Below are positions 14,664-24,770 of a stretch of DNA of 64,000 nt, piece after piece. Origin of the DNA: Anaerocolumna jejuensis DSM 15929 (lineage in GTDB: Bacteria; Bacillota; Clostridia; Lachnospirales; Lachnospiraceae). The stretch's first letter is position 1; every line of letters begins with the position of its first letter. Location of the stretch: positions 1 through 64,000 of the forward strand of contig NZ_FRAC01000025.1 in NCBI RefSeq assembly GCF_900142215.1. The letters are read 5' to 3'. Under the pieces are notes generated by a model. The model was not told the origin of the DNA and did no database searches. It saw only the letters and a program-made list of their open reading frames with translations. Both the position numbers and the translations under genes were made by a program.

Positions 14664-17600
14664 TTATATGTTTTGTTCAATTTCTATCCATGATGAATAT
14701 CTTTTTATAACATTATGTTTCTGCAACATATCTAATACTTGATTAATCCTTACTTCATCCAACTTACAGGCCCCTTCTTCCGAGAACTTGCATAAAGTAT
14801 TTACTTCAGAGCAAATTTTATCATTTCTGTTTTTAATATAATCAATTAGCTCTACAATAGGAATTTCATTCTTATTGCCCTTTAATAATTTTAGGTATCC
14901 GTATATACACGCTTCCTCTGGTTCAATTTGGAATCCAAATTTACTAACATAATCTATAACATCCGATACTAATCCTAAGGGAGAAAATTTATTAATTAAT
15001 AACACAATTAATTCAATTGCTTTTTTTCCCAAATTAATGCAATAATATTTTTTTTGAATAGGAACCATTAATCCTATGGTTCCCTCTGGGAAATGAGGAA
15101 ACTCTGTTGATTCTTCTATACAGAATAACTTTTTATCAAATAATTCTTTGTTGTTTTCTAGAGTTTCCAACACTTTTTTTGCATTTTCGATTGAAAATCC
15201 ATATCCCTGAATTTTTGCAATTGCGTCTTTTTCAGACAACCCTGATTTATATAAGTCATGTTCTTCTGCAACCATACTAACAGGTACTATATCCTTTGGA
15301 TAATTCATCACCTTCGATTTTCCATTTTCATCATAAGTAAGATTAAATACCATATCTGACAGCCACTTTTTAAATGATGGATTGTCCTGAAACTGTTTAA
15401 AAAGTTCCATATTATCTGCCATAATTGAAAAAATCACTTGTTGTAAAGCTCTTTCACTCTCCATTCTGGCATTCTGTCTATCTGAATTCTTCATTGCATT
15501 CTGATATCTTTCATCCTTTGAAACCATATCAGGTATTTCAAGAATCTGGCGTCGAATATTATCCGCATCATTCCAATTAATGTTTCCAAACATATCATTA
15601 AAATCTGTCAGAATTAATGATAATAAATCAAGTTCTGGATTCACAATATGTCCTATTTTTCCCGATGGTACTGGCGGCACTTCTGAATCTTCATCTTCAA
15701 GTTTTATTGATATAGCCTCTCTAGCTTCAAGTCTATAACTATCAAGGTCAATTGTGTCTAATATTCCTTGTGATAAATCATCTTCTCTTGGTGATGGTAA
15801 TTTAGGAATCAAAAGATTTAGAAAAATTGAAAGACGCTCCCAATCAGAGTTTCCATACGGTAATATCGCACCTAAAAAACCATACGTGCGAACAAAGGAT
15901 TTTGCTGAACTCTTAAACTTGATTTGGTCTTCTGTATCAAGTTCTTTATATATAGCAGAAGATGCATCCAAAATTGGATCTAATTGATCACGCTCAGCCC
16001 CATTAAGATAAAGTTCAACTAAACGAGCTACATATTTATCAGAATATACCTGATATTCTTCCATAGTTGCTATAATATCATAGAGCTTATTAGGATCCGT
16101 TTCCCCTGATAGAATTGTAGTACGATAGTAATGTGAGAATGACTCTTCAATTACTGAAGCCTTATTTGCAAAATCCAATACAAAAGTATCATGTTTTTGC
16201 GGATGTGATCGATTCAAACGTGACAATGTTTGAACAGCTTTAATATCATAAAGCATTTTGTCAACATACATTGTATGTAACAATGGTTCATCAAACCCTG
16301 TTTGAAACATGTCTGCAACAAGCAAAATACGATACGGATCTTTTTTAAAGGCACTTGGGATTTTAGCATCTGGAAATCCATTCAGTGTCGCAGATGTTAA
16401 AGCAGGTTCCTGTCCTTGATACTTATGCTCACCGGAGAAAGCCACAATAACCTTAAATGGACTATTCCTATCTACGAGGCATTTATTTATTGCATAATAG
16501 TATTCAACACATCGTGGTATGCTAGCCGTAACAACCATCGCACGTGCCTTTCCTCCAATTTTACCCTTAGAGATAACTTGTTCATGAAAGTGTTCCACCA
16601 TCATTTCTGCTTTTTGCAATATAGTATAACTATTGCTTTCTACAAATGAGCGCAGTTTCTTTTGTGCACGCTTTTTATCAAACATTGGATCATCATTAAC
16701 TGTTTTCATCAATTTATAAAAGCTGTCAATTGGCGTATAGTATTTTAGCACATCAAGAATAAATCCCTCTTGGATAGCTTGTTTCATTGTATATACATGA
16801 AAGGGACAATGCTTTATTACACCACCATCCTCAAATGGTGTACCAAATGTTTCAAGTGTTTTATTTTTAGGTGTTGCGGTAAATGCAAAGTAGCTGGCAT
16901 TATTTAGCAGCTTCCGTCCTTCCATCATTGCATTAATTTTATCTTCATTATCCATGTCTTCTTCAGAAGCTAAACCAGATAAAGCCAAATTCATCTGAGC
17001 GGAATTATGGCCATTCTGACCCGAGTGAGCCTCATCAATTATTACCGCAAAATTGTTTTCTTTATGTTCTGGACCCAATTCTGGCACTACATAAGGAAAC
17101 TTTTCAATTGTAGTTACAATGATTCTTTTTCCAGCAGTAATTGCTTTTCTTAAATCTTCAGAATGTTCTGCCCATGCGACCGTATTTTGAACTTGCATAA
17201 ACTGCTTGATTGTATCTCTTATCTGTTTATCTAATATTTTGCGATCAGTGACAACAAGTACCGAATCAATCAACGGGTGTCCATTTTTTTCCAAACCAAT
17301 TAATTGATGTGCAAGCCATGCTATAGAATTTGACTTACCACTCCCTGCACTATGTTGAATCAAATATCTTTTTCCAATACCATTAGTATGTACATCAATT
17401 AATAGTTTTTCTACTACATCCAGCTGATGATAGCGTGGAAATACTTGCTTTATAGATTTCTTTTTTGTTTCAGGATCGACTTCTTCCACTACCTGTGCGT
17501 AGCTTTCAATAATCCTACTGAGCTTTATTTTTGTAAGAATATCCTTCCAGAGATAATCAGTCATAATACCATCCGGATTTGGTGGATTCCCGGTTCCAAA

Positions 17601-18257
17601 ATTAAAGCCTTTATCAAATGGTAAAAACCAGCTAATCTTTCCGTCAAGTTTAGTACAAAACTTAATTCTGGCATCATCAACAGCAAAATGCACCATACAA
17701 CGTTTAAATTGGAAAAGTAATTCTCTTGCATCTCGGTCTATTTTATATTGTTCTACAGCATCATCCACATTCTGCTTTGTAAGCTGATTCTTCAATTCAA
17801 ATGTTATAACTGGTAGTCCATTAATAAATACACATAAATCCAGTGCAAGACGCGATGCATCTAATGAGTACATTAGTTGTCTTGTTACGCTGAAGATATT
17901 CTTTTCAAACATCTCTTTTGCCTTAGTATTGTTTTCAGACGGTGTAAGATAAAACATAATAAGGTCAGCAGGATATACTTTGATACCATTTCTTAAAACA
18001 TCAATAATTCCACGCTTAGCCAGCTCTCCTTGAAGGCGATCAAGAAATTGTTTTTTCTTAATATCCGTCTTGAATACACCAAGCTTCTCCATCTCATCAG
18101 GCTGTGTTTCCTGTAAAAATCTTAATAAACGAGTTTCATCAATAGCATATTCTCTATTGTAATCTATATTTTCCCCTTGTTCAAAATCATTCTTCTCAAC
18201 TAACCATTTTACAATTAATGATTCAAGACCATTTTCTCTAGTATTAGTTAATAGCAT
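14664..18257 (-). CDS. hsdR: Type I restriction enzyme, restriction subunit HsdR
   Basis: A 1197-residue motor/nuclease subunit. The N-terminal PD-(D/E)xK nuclease is seen as Asp140 with ITFELK (151-156). The translocase has P-loop SAGSGKS (303-309), the DEAH box in AVIIDEAHSG, and FAFTATPKNKT as motif III. A helical region binds the HsdM/HsdS core. The last 170 residues or so (after KKVLETLENN) form an additional winged-helix-like tail, so the protein is longer than the usual 1000-1050 residues. It starts behind GAGGAGGTG encoded in the acidic tail of hsdS, 3 bases after that gene's stop, so it is the last gene of the hsdM-hsdS-hsdR operon. Confidence 0.95.
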   Translation of the reverse strand: MLLTNTRENGLESLIVKWLVEKNDFEQGENIDYNREYAIDETRLLRFLQETQPDEMEKLGVFKTDIKKKQFLDRLQGELAKRGIIDVLRNGIKVYPADLIMFYLTPSENNTKAKEMFEKNIFSVTRQLMYSLDASRLALDLCVFINGLPVITFELKNQLTKQNVDDAVEQYKIDRDARELLFQFKRCMVHFAVDDARIKFCTKLDGKISWFLPFDKGFNFGTGNPPNPDGIMTDYLWKDILTKIKLSRIIESYAQVVEEVDPETKKKSIKQVFPRYHQLDVVEKLLIDVHTNGIGKRYLIQHSAGSGKSNSIAWLAHQLIGLEKNGHPLIDSVLVVTDRKILDKQIRDTIKQFMQVQNTVAWAEHSEDLRKAITAGKRIIVTTIEKFPYVVPELGPEHKENNFAVIIDEAHSGQNGHNSAQMNLALSGLASEEDMDNEDKINAMMEGRKLLNNASYFAFTATPKNKTLETFGTPFEDGGVIKHCPFHVYTMKQAIQEGFILDVLKYYTPIDSFYKLMKTVNDDPMFDKKRAQKKLRSFVESNSYTILQKAEMMVEHFHEQVISKGKIGGKARAMVVTASIPRCVEYYYAINKCLVDRNSPFKVIVAFSGEHKYQGQEPALTSATLNGFPDAKIPSAFKKDPYRILLVADMFQTGFDEPLLHTMYVDKMLYDIKAVQTLSRLNRSHPQKHDTFVLDFANKASVIEESFSHYYRTTILSGETDPNKLYDIIATMEEYQVYSDKYVARLVELYLNGAERDQLDPILDASSAIYKELDTEDQIKFKSSAKSFVRTYGFLGAILPYGNSDWERLSIFLNLLIPKLPSPREDDLSQGILDTIDLDSYRLEAREAISIKLEDEDSEVPPVPSGKIGHIVNPELDLLSLILTDFNDMFGNINWNDADNIRRQILEIPDMVSKDERYQNAMKNSDRQNARMESERALQQVIFSIMADNMELFKQFQDNPSFKKWLSDMVFNLTYDENGKSKVMNYPKDIVPVSMVAEEHDLYKSGLSEKDAIAKIQGYGFSIENAKKVLETLENNKELFDKKLFCIEESTEFPHFPEGTIGLMVPIQKKYYCINLGKKAIELIVLLINKFSPLGLVSDVIDYVSKFGFQIEPEEACIYGYLKLLKGNKNEIPIVELIDYIKNRNDKICSEVNTLCKFSEEGACKLDEVRINQVLDMLQKHNVIKRYSSWIEIEQNI

Positions 18258-18260
18258 AGA

Positions 18261-19658
18261 CTACACCTCCTCGATCTCCTCAATTTCTTCCTCTGCCTCT
18301 AAATCGACTTCGTCATCGGTAGAATCTACTTCAACATATTCACAATCCGGTATATCTATATTACTAACATCAATCTGCCCTGTGACAACATCTGAAATTA
18401 TTCTATTCTTCATATCATGAAGTGCTTCAATTTGCTTACTATAATTATTTATCATTGCATCAGTTGCATCCACAATATTATCTATATAATCTGCAATTTC
18501 TTCTTGCTCCTGTATATCAGGAAATGCAATTAGTAAGTTTGCAACTTTGTCCCAGCTTCTAAAATCACTCGTATTTTGACGAACTCCATTAGATATTGCT
18601 TTAAACACCTTTGTATATGCCATCATTTTTAAATAGTAAACAACAAATCTCTTGCTCTGAGAGCAAGTACATACATGAACAACCGGTGTACACATTCCAT
18701 CAAAATCAGAAATAGCAATAGCACCATGCCATGTATCCATTCCGTGAATCAATAAATCACCAATATTTACCCCTTGATAAATATCGTTTGAAGATGCTAC
18801 TAGTCCAAGTTTTGAGTTTCCTCTTTTTTTTACTTCTCCACTATTTGAACAAATAAGCAATTCTGCATTCTCTGGCACTATTCTTTTTTCTTTCGTAAGT
18901 ATATGCTGTAATTTTGTTTCTTTCCAAGAGACAGGCACCTTATCAAGCCAATACACTTCTGTTTTTCTCATCTCTGTTTTATGCAAACCATGCGTAACAT
19001 AATAACTAATGCTCACCTCCTTATACTCCTTTAGAGCCTTAATTTCCCTATGTTTTGCAATTATTAACTTATTAATCAAGGACACCTGCCAGTTCAGATA
19101 TTTTACTATTCTATCTTGTTCATCACGTGGTGGTACTGGAAGGTTAACGTTATTCAGATAATCCATCGATATTCTCATTCTAACTGTATTAAGCTTACCT
19201 GTGCTTGATTCATGCATTAGTATACCTTTACCAAGTCCCAGTAAACTTCTTTGAAAAGTCAATAATCTAAATATATAGTGGTAATACCAAATATTACATG
19301 ACTCACTGTCTCTAGGATACAACGCATAATAAACTGGACTTATTGCTCCATCCCACTTCGACACACCTGCAGAACCTGCAACAACATTCATACAATTAAC
19401 CAACAAATCATCTTTTCTAGCGATACTATATTTAGTCAAATCTTCTTTGGGTTTATTTCCACCAGCTCCTTCTTTTTGATTTAGGGGAATTACTCCCTGA
19501 TTTGCTGTGAGTGATAATATAAAGTTTGTAACAATAGGATTGTTCTTCTCTTTTCGAATCTGCAAAATTCTTTTTAGTCGAATCATCTTCCAGTGAGATG
19601 GAATATTCTTTATCCATCTCTCATTGATATCCAAATAGTACTTATACTTATTATTCAT
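18261..19658 (-). CDS. hsdS: Type I restriction-modification specificity subunit HsdS
   Basis: A 465-residue protein with two target-recognition domains (about 10-180 and 225-400), each followed by a helical spacer (DEQDRIVKYLNWQVSLINKL and EQEEIADYIDNIVDATDAMI). The first domain opens with the typical IPSHWKMIRLKRI. The two half-sites determine the bipartite recognition sequence, which cannot be read from sequence alone. I start it at 19658, overlapping the hsdM stop by 8 bases, behind GGGGG. The C-terminus is a Glu-rich tail whose codons form the ribosome binding site of hsdR. Confidence 0.93.
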   Translation of the reverse strand: MNNKYKYYLDINERWIKNIPSHWKMIRLKRILQIRKEKNNPIVTNFILSLTANQGVIPLNQKEGAGGNKPKEDLTKYSIARKDDLLVNCMNVVAGSAGVSKWDGAISPVYYALYPRDSESCNIWYYHYIFRLLTFQRSLLGLGKGILMHESSTGKLNTVRMRISMDYLNNVNLPVPPRDEQDRIVKYLNWQVSLINKLIIAKHREIKALKEYKEVSISYYVTHGLHKTEMRKTEVYWLDKVPVSWKETKLQHILTKEKRIVPENAELLICSNSGEVKKRGNSKLGLVASSNDIYQGVNIGDLLIHGMDTWHGAIAISDFDGMCTPVVHVCTCSQSKRFVVYYLKMMAYTKVFKAISNGVRQNTSDFRSWDKVANLLIAFPDIQEQEEIADYIDNIVDATDAMINNYSKQIEALHDMKNRIISDVVTGQIDVSNIDIPDCEYVEVDSTDDEVDLEAEEEIEEIEEV

Positions 19659-21486
19659 TGCGTCCCCCAACAATATCTGACAAAATACCATCAGTTTCTT
19701 CTTCAATTGCATGTAATTCAGATATGATTTCTTCCATAGTGCGTAGCTTTATTGATTTATAGAAATACTTAGTAAAACTCATTTCATATCCTATTTGAAT
19801 TTTTTTATCATCAACCCACGCAAATGGGGCATATGGGCGAACTTCATCGTCCATAAATCCTTCAATACCCCCAGCATAACTAAACGGTATTATTTCTGTA
19901 TCTGATTTTTCTTTGTTTACAATCATCATTCCCTTTTTATCTTTTAAAGGTTCTCCATTCTCATTAAGTTGTGGTTGAAGAACCGTAACTTTCCAAAAAC
20001 CAAACTCATCATTATTAAACACTTTACTAAATTCACTTTCTTCCATTGACATATATATGCGAATAATTTCTGCTTGCAAGTCTGGAGTTAGTTCACAATT
20101 CTTTTTACCCATGTTTTTCTTTAATTGAGATTTCATTGATGTAGCATCTATTAACTGTATTTTCCCTTTTCGTCTATCTTCTTTCTTATTTGTTAATATC
20201 CAAATGTAAGTCCCAAGACTTGTATTATAGAACATACTTTCTGGCAAAGCTATTACAGCTTCAACTAAGTCACTTTCAATTAAAAATCGTCTCGCATTAC
20301 CCTCACCACTTCCAGCATCTCCACTAAATAATGAAGACGCATTATGCACTTCTACAATTCTACTTCCTAATGCTGTATCTTTTTTCATTTTTGCAACGTT
20401 ATTAAGCAGAAATAACAACTGACCATCGCTTGTTTTAGGTAACATTGAAAACTGTGTACCATCTTGCAAAAATGTATTAAATCTACTATCAAGAATATCC
20501 TTTTTCCCACCCATTTTTTCCGCATCAGTCTTCCAACTCTTTCCATACGGTGGGTTCGAAAGCATAAAATCAAATTGTCTTGTAGCATTCCCATCGGCTG
20601 AAAGAGTCGAACCATAACTAATATGCTCAGCCTGTTCACCATCTCCTTTTAATAACATATCTGCTTTACAAATAGCAAATGTTTCTGGTTGAACTTCTTG
20701 ACCAAATAAATGGATTGATACTTTTTTATTTGTATCTTCCGCTAGTTCCAACAATCTATCTTGCGCAACTGTAAGCATTCCTCCTGTTCCACAAGCCCCA
20801 TCATAACATGAATATGTCGCATCTTTAATTTTGTCTCTAATTGGTTCAAAAGCCAAGTCTGCCATCAATTCAACAACATCACGTGGTGTCCAGTGTTCTC
20901 CTGCTTCTTCGTTATTATCTTCATTAAATTTGCGGATAAGTTCCTCAAATACAGTTCCCATTCCATGATTATCAAGAGCAGGTAATCGAATATCTTTTTT
21001 ACTATCATCTTTATAAATGGTTTTGGGGCTCAAATTAATATCTGGAGAAATAAATTTTTCAATAACCGCTCCGAGAATATCTGCGTCAATCATTGTCTGT
21101 ATCTGATTACGAAATTTAAACTTTTCTAAAATTTCCTGTACATTTGGTGAAAAACCATCTAAATATTCTTCAAAATCCGCTTTCAAAGTCTGTTTTTTTG
21201 CACGGCTTGTTAAATCCCTTAATAAGAAAGGGGATGAATTACAAAAAGCCTGTCCTGCAGTATTGCATAACGCAGGCCATTGATTTGATATTCCTGCTAA
21301 ATCCATCTTATTCTTCATATTAAGAACTTCATCTTTTGTATCCTCCAACATAGTATCTAATCTACGAATTACTGTCATTGGGAGAATTACATCACGATAT
21401 TTTCCTCTTACATATACATCACGTAAACAGTCATCTGCTATTCCCCATATAAAACTTACTATTGTATTGTGTGCTTGATTATCCAT
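19651..21486 (-). CDS. hsdM: Type I restriction-modification N6-adenine methyltransferase HsdM
   Basis: A 611-residue methylase. An N-terminal helical HsdM_N domain (1-150) is followed by the S-adenosylmethionine motif GACGTGG (230-236) and the catalytic NPPYGKSW (311-318), the NPPY/F motif of gamma N6-adenine methyltransferases. A linker and C-terminal domain follow. The preceding GEHWTPRDVVELMADL is the standard motif X region. It is the first gene of the hsd operon, and the likely promoter has TTGAAT and TACTAT elements upstream of 21486. An Xre-type gene lies just upstream in the same direction and may time expression after transfer. Confidence 0.95.
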   Translation of the reverse strand: MDNQAHNTIVSFIWGIADDCLRDVYVRGKYRDVILPMTVIRRLDTMLEDTKDEVLNMKNKMDLAGISNQWPALCNTAGQAFCNSSPFLLRDLTSRAKKQTLKADFEEYLDGFSPNVQEILEKFKFRNQIQTMIDADILGAVIEKFISPDINLSPKTIYKDDSKKDIRLPALDNHGMGTVFEELIRKFNEDNNEEAGEHWTPRDVVELMADLAFEPIRDKIKDATYSCYDGACGTGGMLTVAQDRLLELAEDTNKKVSIHLFGQEVQPETFAICKADMLLKGDGEQAEHISYGSTLSADGNATRQFDFMLSNPPYGKSWKTDAEKMGGKKDILDSRFNTFLQDGTQFSMLPKTSDGQLLFLLNNVAKMKKDTALGSRIVEVHNASSLFSGDAGSGEGNARRFLIESDLVEAVIALPESMFYNTSLGTYIWILTNKKEDRRKGKIQLIDATSMKSQLKKNMGKKNCELTPDLQAEIIRIYMSMEESEFSKVFNNDEFGFWKVTVLQPQLNENGEPLKDKKGMMIVNKEKSDTEIIPFSYAGGIEGFMDDEVRPYAPFAWVDDKKIQIGYEMSFTKYFYKSIKLRTMEEIISELHAIEEETDGILSDIVGGRNE

Positions 21487-21572
21487 ATTTTACCTAGCCT
21501 TTCATTCGTTATGATAGTAATATACTTCCACGTTAATTCAATCTTCATAATATTTTTTTATGTGTCCTTTTT

Positions 21573-21788
21573 TCAGGACTCAATCTTCACAATATCATCA
21601 AATCCACACTTCAATTCAATACATATCCTTGCAAGAACATCTAATGATACTTGTTGGTCGTTATTCATTTTTGTAAATGTACTGGGCGCAATCTTTGTAT
21701 TTTTACGCAACTCAGTCTTTGATATTTCTCTGTCTATAAGCAATTTCCATAATGGTTTGTACGTTATTTTTATTTGCTTATCTGTCAT
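21573..21788 (-). CDS. Small Xre/Cro-type HTH regulator
   Basis: A 71-residue protein that is essentially one helix-turn-helix domain: ISKTELRKNTKIAPSTFTKM with LDVLARICIELKCGFDDIV after it, the YozG/HTH_26 type. It lies 87 bases upstream of hsdM on the same strand. Small HTH proteins in this position often act as controller proteins that let methylation precede restriction. That role is inferred from position only. Confidence 0.8.
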   Translation of the reverse strand: MTDKQIKITYKPLWKLLIDREISKTELRKNTKIAPSTFTKMNNDQQVSLDVLARICIELKCGFDDIVKIES

Positions 21789-22013
21789 ATTTTCTTATCC
21801 TCCACTTGCGATAAACGACTTTTTAATATACAGTATCTATTATACTAAAGTGATTTCTTTTTTACAAACGTTATTTTTGAGTTCTCGAAATGTCAGTCAA
21901 TTCTTTTTTCTATTAGAGCCCATGGTTTCAACATATCAAAACGTATTTTTTAATATTACAAGAATTCACTCTTGCACAGGTATTTAATACAATATTGCAA
22001 TATGCCTTTATGA

Positions 22014-22053
22014 TAAAAAAAAAGCTAGCCAACACAAACTTGTATCAGCCAGC
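22014..22053 (-). terminator. Terminator of the relaxase transcript
   Basis: Immediately after the relaxase stop, the minus strand forms a long stem (GCTGGCTGATACAA with TTGTGTTGGCTAGC, including G-U pairs) followed by nine T residues. This separates the mobilization operon from the restriction region. Confidence 0.85.
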
Positions 22054-22059
22054 CCTCTC

Positions 22060-24105
22060 TTATCTCCTCCAATCCTTTTTATCTTTTTTCTTATCCGTCA
22101 TGCTTTCTTTATAGACCTTATCGAATTCATTATAGACCTCCATCAAATCCTTCTGTATTCCAAGCTTTTCAAGAACCCCACGATAAACCTTAACACCGAC
22201 CTTATAATCCAGATCCTCCAGATGAAAGATCATTGCTCTTATATCCGCACTTGCTTGCTGGAACAATTCTGGTTTCATGCCCATTGCATCGCATAGATAC
22301 ATAGATTTCTCAACTTCTCTCTCAACCAATTTCTGTTCCTGCATTTTATCCCAGCATTCAGATATTGCAACAAATTCATCATATGCTTCACTAAATCCTA
22401 TGTTGCTTCCAATCTCCGTTAAATAATCCATGAAATACTGAAATGCCTTATCGCCAGTAATTCTTTCAAATGGAAATCTTTCTGCTTTTTCTTGCAAAGA
22501 CAATCTTTGATATTCAGCTAAAACCTTAGGAAGTTCCACACGTTCTAAGTCATTGCTCTGTTGCACACCCACTAGAATTTCATCAACATCAGAAGCTATC
22601 ATCTCACCTTCAACCATATCTGATGATTCTATTACCAAATCAGTTGCTAGTTCAATTGGAGGTTCGGGAACTATTATCATTGGCTCATCTTCCATCACAA
22701 ATTCAGTCATCGCTTCCACTTGCGGTACCACTATCAGTTTTGCTTCGTCTGATACAGCTACTTCATCCACCACCACAGCAACTTCCTTAAACGGATTTTC
22801 CGGAACTTCTACATCATAGATATCAGTAAGCTCTTCCATTTCATCAACTGGAAACATTCTATCCAATGCTTCTGCCGCACGTGATATTTCTTTCGAACAG
22901 CATCTTTCCGCAATCTTGATTTGCTCCTTAATTTTCCCCTTTCGTTCCTTCAATGCTTCTAACTTGCATCTATAAGCAGGCTCACTATCTCGAAATAATT
23001 GAAAATCTTCAGAATTTTTGCATTTTCGTTTTTCTATACCACGCTCAGAATACAACTGCTTTTGTTCTGTCTCTACATCCTGCAAATCGTTCCGAAGCTT
23101 ATTTGACAAGTCTATTAAATCGGGTAAAGAATGCACATCATGATTTACAATCATAAGATACTCTTCTTGTAGCAAATGCATTTGCTTAATCGCTTCATAA
23201 TAATGTGCCGACTTATAATGAAAACGCTTTTTCTCTATCAGACGCAAGCGATACAGTCTCGCATAATATTTCTTCTGAAATTTTGACAGCTTCGCCCGTT
23301 TCACATAAATCGGATTAAAGGTATACACTTTCGGTCTGGCATTACTACTATCTCCATAACGGATAAGAGCATTGATATTTTCTCTTGAAAAGTCTTCTGA
23401 TATCGTATCAATTCGCTTAAATCGTTTCATTCCTGGAGCTTTCACTGCGATGTGCTTTCCTTCCTTCACTTCATACCCAAGCCTGGATAACAGGTAAATA
23501 AAATGACGTTCATCTTCTGCCAGTAATGCACAATAGCTCACATCATCTTTTATCAGTGTTGTATAGGAATTCTCCCTTTCCCATTCTGGTCTGGACATGT
23601 TTTTTGGATCTTTACTATATTCCGCAGGCATAATATCCAATCCGTATTCTTCACAAAGTCGATTGGTAATTGGTTGTATAATTGCTTTCCAATCTCCATT
23701 ATGATATTGAAACTTGTAACCATTGACAATATTTACGCTGTTGAGCACAATATGTGCGTGTAGATGTTCTCTATCTGTATGAACCGCCACAACAGCCTCA
23801 TATTCATTGTGTAGCAGCTCTTCAGCAAACCGCATTGCAATATCATACATCTGCTCTGGTGTTCCTTCCCCTGGTCTTAAAGAAATCACAAGGTGATATC
23901 CTTGTCTGCCTCCAGTCTTTTGAAACATCTTTTTTGTTGCTTTCATCATTTCATATGCCTTTTCGGGCAGGCAGTTAATACCGCCTACCAGATTAGCATC
24001 TCCAAGTTTTTCAGGCTTTAAGATATAATTAATAGCTTGTTTCAGATGAACATCAATCTGACGATTTTTGCTCGCCTTCATATGCATGACTTTGGTTATT
24101 GCCAT
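22060..24105 (-). CDS. MOBP-type relaxase/mobilization nuclease
   Basis: A 681-residue relaxase. The N-terminal 200 residues have the MobA/VirD2 fold: an early strand with YILKPEK, the sequence YHLVISLRPGEGT, and the metal-binding triad in HTDREHLHAHIVLNSVN (109-125; HLHAH at 114-118). The catalytic Tyr is one of the early residues such as Tyr27. A basic helical middle region and an acidic linker (about 430-540) precede a C-terminal helical region. It nicks oriT and pilots the DNA strand in conjugation. Its start overlaps the end of the upstream MobC-like gene by 10 bases. Transfer genes are absent, so a helper conjugative machinery is needed. Confidence 0.92.
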   Translation of the reverse strand: MAITKVMHMKASKNRQIDVHLKQAINYILKPEKLGDANLVGGINCLPEKAYEMMKATKKMFQKTGGRQGYHLVISLRPGEGTPEQMYDIAMRFAEELLHNEYEAVVAVHTDREHLHAHIVLNSVNIVNGYKFQYHNGDWKAIIQPITNRLCEEYGLDIMPAEYSKDPKNMSRPEWERENSYTTLIKDDVSYCALLAEDERHFIYLLSRLGYEVKEGKHIAVKAPGMKRFKRIDTISEDFSRENINALIRYGDSSNARPKVYTFNPIYVKRAKLSKFQKKYYARLYRLRLIEKKRFHYKSAHYYEAIKQMHLLQEEYLMIVNHDVHSLPDLIDLSNKLRNDLQDVETEQKQLYSERGIEKRKCKNSEDFQLFRDSEPAYRCKLEALKERKGKIKEQIKIAERCCSKEISRAAEALDRMFPVDEMEELTDIYDVEVPENPFKEVAVVVDEVAVSDEAKLIVVPQVEAMTEFVMEDEPMIIVPEPPIELATDLVIESSDMVEGEMIASDVDEILVGVQQSNDLERVELPKVLAEYQRLSLQEKAERFPFERITGDKAFQYFMDYLTEIGSNIGFSEAYDEFVAISECWDKMQEQKLVEREVEKSMYLCDAMGMKPELFQQASADIRAMIFHLEDLDYKVGVKVYRGVLEKLGIQKDLMEVYNEFDKVYKESMTDKKKDKKDWRR

Positions 24106-24443
24106 TTGTTCAATACCTCCATCAACAGATTATAAATATCCTTCATATAATCTTTTATCTGCATAATTTTGTACTCACTCACCGTTTGACTAGCGTTTGC
24201 TACATGTGCGATTTGGTTCACATTATTTCCAACCTTTGAAATCTGATTCACCAGATCTCTCCTGTCCAGCATAAGTGTCGTGTCCACTTTACCACCATAC
24301 AAAACTAATTCTCTGAGATATTCGCTGGGTGTCAGTCCATTCTCTTTGGCCGCTTGCATGATTCGTTCCCTTTCCGTATCCGATAATCGAACCGTAAAGT
24401 TTTTTCGTGGATCTATCATTTGTTTCTTTCTTCCGATAAGCAT
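24096..24443 (-). CDS. MobC-like relaxosome accessory protein
   Basis: A 115-residue protein with an N-terminal ribbon-helix-helix (NFTVRLSDTERERIMQAAKE) and the MobC-typical VNQISKVGNNVNQIAHVAN later on, followed by a C-terminal helix. The family binds oriT and assists the relaxase, whose start it overlaps. The ATG at 24443 has AAGGAGG just upstream (short spacing). An internal ATG at 24419 is an alternative start. Confidence 0.88.
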   Translation of the reverse strand: MLIGRKKQMIDPRKNFTVRLSDTERERIMQAAKENGLTPSEYLRELVLYGGKVDTTLMLDRRDLVNQISKVGNNVNQIAHVANASQTVSEYKIMQIKDYMKDIYNLLMEVLNKWQ

Positions 24444-24559
24444 CTCCTCCTTCTTTTATCTGTCTTATGGAAATGTTCCAAAAGCCTATTTAAGCACCTT
24501 CTGAAACTGTTACGATTGCTTTTTGCCAGATTCGTAAAACGCAGGGCGTTTAACAAAGT

Positions 24560-24640
24560 CTGGTTAGGGGGATAGTATCCCCCTAAGACCCCTGATATAT
24601 GGTAAGTACAGAATGTGATAAACCCATCTGTACTTATTAC
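24560..24640. other. Putative oriT with palindromes
   Basis: TTAGGGGGATA (24564-24574) and its exact complement (24576-24586) surround one base, and GACCCC follows. Next to it TAAGTACAGA (24603-24612) pairs with TCTGTACTTA (24627-24636). The block is directly upstream of the mobC-relaxase operon, the normal place for the transfer origin, and a G-run/C-run palindrome of this sort is common at MOBP origins. The remaining 24641-24770 holds two TTTGTATCAC-like repeats and no gene. Confidence 0.6.
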
Positions 24641-24770
24641 AAGTTGTATCACAGCCACTGGGTCTGTTATTACAAATTGAGATATGGATTTGCGGATGTA
24701 ATACAGTTTGTATCACTGCTTTTCATCCACAAATCCAGATATTTATAACAATTCCAAGCAGCTACATCCA

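Noticed and set aside
22553..22819. Plus-strand Ser/Thr-rich ORF opposite the relaxase
   Set aside because: It is the shadow of the Glu/Val-rich linker of the relaxase gene.
24416..24658. Minus-strand ORF of 80 residues across the oriT palindrome
   Set aside because: It reads through the palindrome and overlaps the mobC start in another frame; no ribosome binding site or family resemblance.
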